Below are positions 1 to 5,280 of a DNA stretch of 9,901 bases, one piece after another. This stretch comes from Timaviella sp038204505 (GTDB taxonomy: Bacteria; Cyanobacteriota; Cyanobacteriia; Elainellales; Elainellaceae): positions 1 to 9,901 of the forward strand of contig JBBRCV010000210.1 of NCBI GenBank assembly GCA_038204505.1. The letters run 5' to 3'. Numbering within the stretch: the first letter of the stretch is position 1; each line of letters begins with the position of its first letter. The position numbers and the translations under genes were made by a program. A model generated the notes under the pieces. It was not told the DNA's origin. It saw nothing but the letters and a program-made list of their open reading frames with translations, and did no database searches.

Positions 1-180
1 CGTTCTGCTTATCGCAACAACAATCGTCCGGACGAGCGCAACAACAACATCGGTTTTCGGGTTGTTTGTCGTGCCGCGAGCACTCTTCTGTACCAGAACT
101 GGCAGATGGGAATCTGTCGGGTGTGTCGAAGAAGAGTCCAGCCCTGCTCCGGAGATGTCGGTGACAGCATCCAAAAATAA
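1..180 (+). CDS. C-terminal fragment of an FGE/C-lectin-fold protein, or a DGR template-like repeat
   Basis: The window opens inside an open frame ending at TAA 178-180 (59 codons visible). Residues 1-25 run RSAYRNNN, then RPDERNNNIGFRVVC, which is the usual C-terminal end of cyanobacterial FGE-sulfatase domain proteins. The remaining 34 residues resemble nothing I know. Bases 1-75 align without gaps to 991-1065 of the next gene. Against that gene's end (ACTTTCTAG) this copy reads ACTCTTCTGTAC, as if one inserted base had destroyed the stop. The AAC/AAT-rich core is what an undiversified DGR template repeat looks like, so the stretch may be a non-coding template rather than a gene end. No reverse transcriptase lies between here and the right edge of the window. 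If there is one, it is to the left. Confidence 0.5.
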   Translation, partial: RSAYRNNNRPDERNNNIGFRVVCRAASTLLYQNWQMGICRVCRRRVQPCSGDVGDSIQK

Positions 181-246
181 ACCAGGTCGGTCAGCTTAGT
201 AGGCGTTGCCGAACCGTTGCCCGATCACTCCAAAACCCTGATTCTT

Positions 247-1080
247 ATGAGTAATTCCCTAGATACAAAATATCGGATCAATCTTCATTACCAGGAACGC
301 CGGAGCCGATACTATGCCGAAGATTTAGGTAGTGGTATTTCGTTAAACATGGTAGAGATTCCTGGCGGCAGGTTTTTAATGGGATCTCCAGAAACCGAAG
401 CGGAGCGATTGGACAATGAAAGTCCGCAACATGAGGTGGCACTGAGAGAATTTTTTATCGGAATGTACCCAATTACTCAAGCTCAGTGGGGGGCGATCGC
501 CAATCTAGCTCCAGTCAATCAGGAAATCAACTCCCACCCAGCCAATTTTAAGGGTGAGAACCATCCGGTAGAGCGGGTATCATGGAATGATGCAACAGAG
601 TTTTGTGCTCGGCTGTCAAAACAAACTGGGCGTAACTATCGTCTCCCCACTGAGGCTGAATGGGAGTATGCCTGTCGATCCGGCACCCAAACACCCTTCT
701 ACTTCGGCAAAACCCTGACAACCGACTTAGCAAACTACGACGGCAACTACACCTATAACAACGGACCGAATGGTGATTCCCGCCAGCAGACCACTTCTGT
801 GGATCACTTTGGTCTTGCCAATGCCTTTGGTCTGTGTGACATGCACGGCAACATCTATGAGTGGTGTGAGGATCACTGGCATAACAATTATGAAGACGCA
901 CCCACAGATGGCAGCGCCTGGCTAAACGAGAACAAAAATAATACCCATGTACTACGTGGTGGTTCTTGGTATCACTATCCAAAGTATTGCCGTTCTGCTT
1001 CTCGCATCGACAATTTGCCTAGCTTCACGGCCTTCACTCTCGGTTTTCGGGTTGTCTGTCGTGCCCCAAGTACTTTCTAG
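247..1080 (+). CDS. FGE-sulfatase/C-type-lectin-fold (SUMF1-like) protein, probable non-catalytic variant
   Basis: A 277-residue protein if it starts at ATG 247. An in-frame TTG at 217 would add ten residues, and neither start has a clear ribosome binding site. The FGE-sulfatase domain fills residues 34-271. Landmarks are MVEIPGGRFLMGSPETE (35-51), NESPQHEV (57-64), YPITQAQW (74-81), VERVSWNDATEFC (108-120), YRLPTEAEWEYACR (131-144), DMHGNIYEWCEDHW (198-211), VLRGGSW (235-241) and the final LGFRVVC. True FGE enzymes use two cysteines five residues apart after the GGS motif. Here C248 is present but the other position is H243, so formylglycine formation is unlikely and ligand binding more plausible. 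No sulfatase gene is in the window. There is no signal peptide or membrane segment. The C-terminal residues 249-265 lie where DGR target proteins of this fold are diversified. A terminator-like hairpin follows at 1095-1130. Family certain, role unknown. Confidence 0.9.
   Translation: MSNSLDTKYRINLHYQERRSRYYAEDLGSGISLNMVEIPGGRFLMGSPETEAERLDNESPQHEVALREFFIGMYPITQAQWGAIANLAPVNQEINSHPANFKGENHPVERVSWNDATEFCARLSKQTGRNYRLPTEAEWEYACRSGTQTPFYFGKTLTTDLANYDGNYTYNNGPNGDSRQQTTSVDHFGLANAFGLCDMHGNIYEWCEDHWHNNYEDAPTDGSAWLNENKNNTHVLRGGSWYHYPKYCRSASRIDNLPSFTAFTLGFRVVCRAPSTF
991..1065 (+). repeat. Variable-repeat-like segment, copy of 1-75
   Basis: This 75-base segment at the 3' end of the FGE-fold gene aligns gap-free with bases 1-75 (52 of 75 identical by my count). 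The flanks match best: CGTTCTGCT on the left and GGTTTTCGGGTTGT plus TGTCGTGCC on the right. Differences are packed into the 12 codons between them. Of 23 differences, 11 fall on adenines of the left copy and 12 do not, so the left copy is not a clean template for this one. Codons such as ATC, GAC, AGC, TTC, GCC and CTC could each come from AAC by adenine changes alone, so another template could have produced the segment. Confidence 0.55.
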
Positions 1081-1094
1081 CCCTTTGGTTTTTA

Positions 1095-1130
1095 CCGCGC
1101 TAGCCCTTTGCGCGGCGCATCAAATTTTTT
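1095..1130 (+). terminator. Terminator-like hairpin after the FGE-fold gene
   Basis: CCGCGC at 1095-1100 pairs perfectly with GCGCGG at 1110-1115 across a 9-base loop. Nine bases later there is a run of six T (1125-1130). The stem is GC-rich and lies 15 bases after the stop codon at 1078-1080. The gap between stem and T-run is longer than in a textbook intrinsic terminator, which lowers confidence. Confidence 0.5.
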
Positions 1131-1156
1131 CACTTTGGACGGTGGAAGCTCAGATC

Positions 1157-1215
1157 GTATTCAAGTTACAACGATCGCTGCTTAATGCAAACTTGATACT
1201 TCCGCTCGATCGTTG
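1157..1215. repeat. Two interleaved inverted repeats
   Basis: Repeat A pairs 1157-1167 (GTATTCAAGTT) with 1190-1199 (AACTTGATAC), with one bulged base. Repeat B pairs 1169-1177 (CAACGATCG) with 1207-1215 (CGATCGTTG), a perfect 9-base match. The arms run in the order A, B, A', B', so in RNA they would form either alternative hairpins or an H-type pseudoknot. No coding frame explains them. They could equally be nested protein-binding dyads. Confidence 0.4.
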
Positions 1216-1220
1216 CAAAT

Positions 1221-1250
1221 CAAGGGTTTGAGTAGCGTAGACCCTTGTTT
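1221..1250 (+). terminator. Hairpin of unclear role, possibly a terminator
   Basis: CAAGGGT at 1221-1227 pairs perfectly with ACCCTTG at 1241-1247 across a 13-base loop, followed by TTT, CC, TTT. The T-tract is short and interrupted, so this may be a second, weak terminator or part of the structured stretch to its left. Confidence 0.3.
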
Positions 1251-1253
1251 CCT

Positions 1254-1271
1254 TTGTAACCGGAATTACAA
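1254..1271. promoter_or_regulatory. Short dyad upstream of the peptide and radical SAM genes
   Basis: TTGTAA at 1254-1259 and TTACAA at 1266-1271 form a 6-base inverted repeat with a 6-base spacer. The spacing suits a dimeric regulator's operator. It lies about 70 bases before the candidate small gene and about 220 bases before the radical SAM gene. There is no other evidence for function. Confidence 0.2.
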
Positions 1272-1340
1272 GGGGAAATTTCTGAAAACTTGGCAGGATG
1301 CTTGCTACACCTCACTTAGCAGGGATGAGACTTTTACAAA

Positions 1341-1469
1341 ATGAAAACTCGGCGATTTGAAACTCAACATAGTCAGGACCCTGTTAAAGGTGCTACTGCG
1401 GATGGGGATATATTGCTACCATTCCATATCCATGCGGAGATATATCGGGACTTTAACAGGTATTTCTAA
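1341..1469 (+). CDS. Candidate 42-residue precursor peptide upstream of a radical SAM maturase
   Basis: ATG 1341 opens a 42-codon frame ending at TAA 1467-1469, 25 bases before the radical SAM start. The N-terminal part is basic and polar (MKTRRFETQHSQD). A small-residue stretch KGATADGD (16-23) follows, and then an aromatic, His-containing tail, LLPFHIHAEIYRDFNRYF. There is no cysteine. The shape of leader, small-residue junction and aromatic core, next to a SPASM-type radical SAM gene, is what a radical-SAM RiPP precursor would look like. The tail contains Y34-R-D and F37-N-R, which fit the aromatic-X-(D/N/R/K) motif known from three-residue cyclophane peptides. The nearest purine-rich sequence (AGGGATGAG at 1320-1328) is far from the start, so ribosome binding is weak evidence. 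The frame also contains a long inverted repeat, so it may instead be a structured leader that is open by chance. Confidence 0.35.
   Translation: MKTRRFETQHSQDPVKGATADGDILLPFHIHAEIYRDFNRYF
1380..1460 (+). promoter_or_regulatory. Nested inverted repeats in the radical SAM leader
   Basis: CCTGTTAAAG at 1380-1389 is perfectly complementary to CTTTAACAGG at 1451-1460. Inside them, GATATAT near 1407-1413 can pair with ATATATC near 1440-1446. Together they could fold the region into one long, interrupted stem ending about 35 bases before the radical SAM start codon. The arms lie inside the candidate peptide frame. A leader RNA structure or a mobile-element remnant are both possible. Confidence 0.35.
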
Positions 1470-1484
1470 ATGTTGAAAGTAAAG

Positions 1485-1489
1485 AAGGA
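1485..1489 (+). promoter_or_regulatory. Ribosome binding site of the radical SAM gene
   Basis: AAGGA, within AAAGAAGGAT, ends five bases before ATG 1495. It is the clearest Shine-Dalgarno sequence in the left half of the window and fixes the start of the radical SAM gene. Confidence 0.75.
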
Positions 1490-1494
1490 TCATA

Positions 1495-2850
1495 ATGTCG
1501 TTAGCGTGCAGTAAGGGTGGTATCTATCCATTAGCCGGCGATCTCGCTGGAGAGAATATTCCGATTGTGAAATGGTGGCGTGATGTTGGCTGCAAAGCTA
1601 TCACAGGTCAACAGCTTTATGAAATGTTGCGAACAGTTGCTAGACCCATCCAGTTAGAAATTGGGATTGGCAATACCTGCGGGATGAACTGCCAGCATTG
1701 TTTCCTAGGCTACGAAAACGGCAGTATGAGCAGCCCTCTAACTCCCATTCCTAAATTGCTCGAAACCACAACGGAAATGATCGAAAATTTGGGAACCCGC
1801 TTGATTTGTGTGACAGACCGCGATGCTTTGACTCCTAACCGCTCTATCCCGCTATTTGAGAACCTTGCCCAACTCCGAGAGCGCGACTCAACGATCAAGT
1901 TTGGTGGTGTCACCAATGGGCTACGAATCGCAGAATTTGCTCATGATCTAGAACGCATCCAGTTAGATTATCTGGACATTTCGATTGATGGCGATCGTCA
2001 TGACCATGATCAAATTCGAGGGCAGGGCAGATACGACCAGGTATTGTCAAATTTGCAGACCGCACTGCAACGACATCTGGCGAAACGGATTATAGTAGCC
2101 ACGACGCTCACCCGGTTTAATGATGATTCGATTATCCGTATGATTCACCACATGATTAAGTTAGGCGTGCAATGGTTTGATATTGGACCTCTGATGGCAG
2201 TCAAGATGCAGAATTATCAGCTCCGCGAGAGTGACATGGTTGAATTTCTGGAAAGCTTAAGCGCATCCTTAGAACCATTACAAGTTGGTCATCCCGTGAC
2301 GCTACTGGTAGAGCTATGTGCTTACTGTGCAGCTTTTTTACCCTCTCTAATCGATCGCGGCTGGCTCAAACCCGATCAGATTCGCCAGGATCAATATGGA
2401 CACCTTTATCAAACGATCGCTGTCAATGCCGATATCAAGATTGTTCTACGACCAGAACTGATTCCAGAATACTGGAGACATGCCCTAAGAATTACGGCAG
2501 ATGGTTTCGTCGTTGGTGGATGTGAACCACTTACTCAAGCAAACTATAGCGACTTTTCTGTGGGCAACATTCAAACAGAGTCTATTGAAAAACTTTATCG
2601 AAGAGCCTTAGAACCCAATTCACCTTTTCATCAATCTATACTAGCGTATGACCACTCTATCTGTCGTAACAAATCTTGTTTTACCCATTGCTTAGGAGGC
2701 GATGCTCTGTTGGCACGTTCCGTCTATGACGACTACAACCGGAAAGATCCGAATTGCAACTGGCATGAGTACTTTTACCGCAATAAGGAAATTCATCTTT
2801 GCAACTTACCGACACTGTCCAGAGACTTCTTTGGGAATAAAAATATATAG
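1495..2850 (+). CDS. Radical SAM protein with a SPASM-like C-terminal cluster region
   Basis: A 451-residue protein. The radical SAM signature is CGMNCQHC at residues 62-69: C62, C66 and C69 hold the [4Fe-4S] cluster that cleaves S-adenosylmethionine. Further landmarks of the partial TIM barrel are the GG of FGGVTNG (137-142) and LDISIDGDRHDHDQIRG (160-176), a typical radical SAM strand with substrate-side Asp residues. The C-terminal part has C343 followed by SVGNIQTESIEKLYR (355-369), then C390-x4-C395-x3-C399 and C421, C436. This resembles the SPASM or twitch extension that binds auxiliary Fe-S clusters in peptide-modifying enzymes. It is probably cytoplasmic, with no signal or membrane segment. 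Length fits SPASM maturases. The short frame ending 25 bases upstream is its most obvious candidate substrate. No anSME-type sulfatase partner is visible. The substrate and the exact subfamily cannot be read from sequence. Confidence 0.88.
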   Translation: MSLACSKGGIYPLAGDLAGENIPIVKWWRDVGCKAITGQQLYEMLRTVARPIQLEIGIGNTCGMNCQHCFLGYENGSMSSPLTPIPKLLETTTEMIENLGTRLICVTDRDALTPNRSIPLFENLAQLRERDSTIKFGGVTNGLRIAEFAHDLERIQLDYLDISIDGDRHDHDQIRGQGRYDQVLSNLQTALQRHLAKRIIVATTLTRFNDDSIIRMIHHMIKLGVQWFDIGPLMAVKMQNYQLRESDMVEFLESLSASLEPLQVGHPVTLLVELCAYCAAFLPSLIDRGWLKPDQIRQDQYGHLYQTIAVNADIKIVLRPELIPEYWRHALRITADGFVVGGCEPLTQANYSDFSVGNIQTESIEKLYRRALEPNSPFHQSILAYDHSICRNKSCFTHCLGGDALLARSVYDDYNRKDPNCNWHEYFYRNKEIHLCNLPTLSRDFFGNKNI

Positions 2851-3105
2851 CGCTTTAGTTGCTTGTACTGTAAGCCTTTCGGTGAAATAGATGGACGGAT
2901 ATAAGGACTGGAAGCAATTCGTGTTTTTTGTAAAACTTGTTTGATAATGGCTCCTTACTTTGCGTTTCAGCCTAACAATGATTCCTCGATTCTGTATATT
3001 TGGAAACGATCGATGAGCCTGACAAGTCTTGTATCCTTAACTCATGTCACCCTCAAAATAAAGAAATTTGGAAATCAAGGGCTTATGTAACGGAGATCAC
3101 TTACG
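2851..3105. other. Intergenic gap before the four-gene operon
   Basis: These 255 bases hold no recognised gene, tRNA, repeat or strong terminator. The promoter of the downstream operon should lie here, but I see no good -35/-10 pair. GGAG at 3092-3095, ten bases before ATG 3106, is the likely ribosome binding site of the first operon gene. Confidence 0.5.
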
Positions 3106-5280
3106 ATGGGAGTTAAAAATAGCTCTAGATACGCGCTGGACAATCGCTCCTACATAGGTACTCCGACTATGACTTCCAAGCCACGGTTTATTAAGTACTC
3201 TGAGCAGGTTCAGAAATCCCTATCCCTCTTCTCGCTCACTGATGCTAGAGCAGGTGAGTACATGAGGGGGGGGCATTTAAGCGATGAAGATCGTCCGAAA
3301 TTTTTGCTGTTTGAAATGCTGTTGAATGATCCTGATCAAACGAGTAATCAGGTCAGGGTCTTTGAACCCTTTGTGTACGATCCGCTATTAGAAGGATATT
3401 CCGGTCAATCCTACATCGATGATCTAAAGCGATTGTACGACAATGCGGAGAATCTAAAAATTGACTGGCAAAGCGTGGATTGGGAGTCAAGAGATCACGA
3501 ATTTGAGGAATCATCTGGTCTTAGATCAAATGATTTAAAACAGGACATGCGAAAGCTAGATGACTATCATTCTAGATTTTGCGTAAATGATGAGGCTCCT
3601 TTAACGGAAGATATAAAGATTATTCAGATTATTTTGAAGAAGCTGGTCAAGCGCTATGAGTTTGAATACATACCAGTCAGCTTTGCAGCTAGTGCTTTGA
3701 TATATGAAGCTTGGTTGCTAGGAGAACTGTCATTATTAGGAGAATTTAGAGATGGAAAAAGCCTCGACAATCTGATCAACGCATTATTTATTCATGCTAG
3801 CAAAAAACCAGATCCCAGCCCAACAGAGAAAGAGAGTTTACTTCTTTCAATAGCTAGAAATTTAGGGCTAAATCATATAGAAAAAATCGGAGATAAGCTT
3901 TCTACAGGTGAAAAATGGACAAAGACTTTTCAGTCATGGTTTGCCTGCGTTGAACAATCTCTAATCCACAAAGTTTCTTCTCTCGAAGACTTGAGCAGTA
4001 GTTACCTAATTCACTTTCCTCTGGTTATTGATAATTTTTGGTTTGCAGGCTTTTGTTACATGTATACAGCCTGGAACAAGGCAGACTCAGAGGAAATACC
4101 TGAGATTTTCATTAAAGAGAAATATCTAAAGATTTATGCCACTGTTCAATCAGTTTCTGAAACCTTAAAAATCTCTCTAAGAGCAGATGCTTTAACCAAA
4201 GCTCAGGATTTGCTATTAAAAAACAGAAAAAGCGGACCAAACGAGATTTTCGCCGATGTTTTGAGAGATTATTTTGTATGTTTCGATGTGGTAAGAGTTA
4301 CTGAAGATAGTAGCCCTCAAACAATATCGCCCATAAATCAAATAAATTCAAAGCAGCTCTATTCTGGACATGGTGTCTGCATCTACGGACCTGAATGGAT
4401 TACCGAAGAACATCAAAGTCTTATAGAAAAAGAAATTGATGGAGATACAGAAGCTCTAAAATATTACAAGGGTACAGGCCTTTATGAAGAGATCGCACAT
4501 CTCATAGAGCAGGATAAAGCAATTGAAAGTGAAGGTCGCAGACAACAAGCAGCTCTTGTGGCTCACCAAGCTGCCGGATTGATTTCTGAGGTTTGGCTTG
4601 ATCCAGCTAGAGATCATCTCAATCTTCAAGCCAAATACTGTCTCTGGCACCTCAAGTCTCTAATCAACATTTCGGGTAATTTTGACCTTGGTGCTAACCA
4701 ATCAATTTGTGACGGTAAGGGAGCAGACTTCCGGGAATGGGAATTTAACACGAATGAGGAGATATTGTCCTATCTTGTTGATATTGGCTTCATCCATGCT
4801 CTCAGACGAGCAACTTACAAACGTGCAGAAGAAACCGCTGAAACAGAGAATCTTGATAGAACGATGCGTGATCAAGCGGAAGAGATTATAAATTCTGGTA
4901 ATTTTATTGCGAAAGCAAAGGACAGCTTGCAATGGAGGCTTCCTGAAGATTCAGAGTCAAGTTATCCTGATTGGTTTCGTTCTACAGGTTTTGTGTTGTG
5001 CTTTCACCACTGTTTCTGGCAAGCTGCATATCATGCCTTCCGAGCCATGTGTGACCAAAAAACTGCACCTTATCTTTGGATTGAGCTTGATAATAACAAA
5101 GTTTCTATATTTAATCGTGCAGAATTTCAAGATGAGGACAAAGAACTTAGAACCAGAGACAGAGATTTTTATGACTTGCTTCAGAAGCGAATAAATAACT
5201 TTCTGGAAATAGATGGTCCAGAACAGAATAAGGAAAATGAATACTGGAAAGTAAGCATAATCTTTAACGAGAATAAATAA
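3106..5280 (+). CDS. Large protein with a degenerate histidine-kinase-like C-terminal half
   Basis: A 724-residue cytoplasmic protein of no family I can name. ATG 3106 has GGAG ten bases upstream. A later ATG at 3169 has none. Residues 1-400 are mostly acidic and helical, without a known motif. From about 475 the sequence reads like a histidine kinase: a charged helix (AIESEGRRQQAAL), AHQAAGLISEVW with H487 where the phospho-accepting His of an H-box would sit, and a second helix YCLWHLKSLINI (511-522). Residues 626-720 follow the order of a GHKL ATPase: a helix CFHHCFWQAAYHAF in N-box position, strand YLWIELDNNKVSIFNRAEF, and final strand YWKVSIIF. The N-box Asn and the DxGxG loop are missing, so ATP binding is doubtful. 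It overlaps the next gene by one base (TAATG), implying coupled translation. It is AT-richer than the flanking genes. A G8 tract lies at 3266-3273. The gene is sure; the kinase-like reading is inference. Confidence 0.85.
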   Translation: MGVKNSSRYALDNRSYIGTPTMTSKPRFIKYSEQVQKSLSLFSLTDARAGEYMRGGHLSDEDRPKFLLFEMLLNDPDQTSNQVRVFEPFVYDPLLEGYSGQSYIDDLKRLYDNAENLKIDWQSVDWESRDHEFEESSGLRSNDLKQDMRKLDDYHSRFCVNDEAPLTEDIKIIQIILKKLVKRYEFEYIPVSFAASALIYEAWLLGELSLLGEFRDGKSLDNLINALFIHASKKPDPSPTEKESLLLSIARNLGLNHIEKIGDKLSTGEKWTKTFQSWFACVEQSLIHKVSSLEDLSSSYLIHFPLVIDNFWFAGFCYMYTAWNKADSEEIPEIFIKEKYLKIYATVQSVSETLKISLRADALTKAQDLLLKNRKSGPNEIFADVLRDYFVCFDVVRVTEDSSPQTISPINQINSKQLYSGHGVCIYGPEWITEEHQSLIEKEIDGDTEALKYYKGTGLYEEIAHLIEQDKAIESEGRRQQAALVAHQAAGLISEVWLDPARDHLNLQAKYCLWHLKSLINISGNFDLGANQSICDGKGADFREWEFNTNEEILSYLVDIGFIHALRRATYKRAEETAETENLDRTMRDQAEEIINSGNFIAKAKDSLQWRLPEDSESSYPDWFRSTGFVLCFHHCFWQAAYHAFRAMCDQKTAPYLWIELDNNKVSIFNRAEFQDEDKELRTRDRDFYDLLQKRINNFLEIDGPEQNKENEYWKVSIIFNENK
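3266..3273 (+). repeat. G8 homopolymer inside a coding region
   Basis: Eight consecutive G encode part of residues 54-56 (R-G-G) of the 724-residue protein. Gain or loss of one base would shift the frame before one tenth of the protein is made. Tracts like this in early coding positions are known slipped-strand sites in phase-variable genes, but in one sequence this is only a possibility. Confidence 0.6.

Noticed and set aside
548..982. 144-codon minus-strand frame inside the FGE-fold gene
   Set aside because: Antisense to a clear domain. The composition is Cys/His/Arg-rich, as is typical of antisense translation.
947..1231. 94-codon frame overlapping the end of the FGE-fold gene
   Set aside because: It lies mostly in another frame of a well-supported gene, and its extension runs through a terminator-like hairpin and inverted repeats.
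1290..1318. Possible promoter TTGGCA-17-CACTTA before the small peptide gene
   Set aside because: The -35 box is acceptable but the -10 box matches the consensus poorly, so I did not annotate it.
1495..2850. Reading the radical SAM protein as an anaerobic sulfatase maturase paired with the FGE-fold protein
   Set aside because: No sulfatase is present, the FGE-fold protein lacks a catalytic Cys, and the two genes are separated by a terminator-like hairpin.
2947..3090. 47-codon open frame (MAPYFAFQPNNDSS...) ending 15 bases before the 724-residue protein's start
   Set aside because: No ribosome binding site, no recognisable motif, and a length expected by chance in AT-rich sequence. Worth revisiting only if conserved in relatives.
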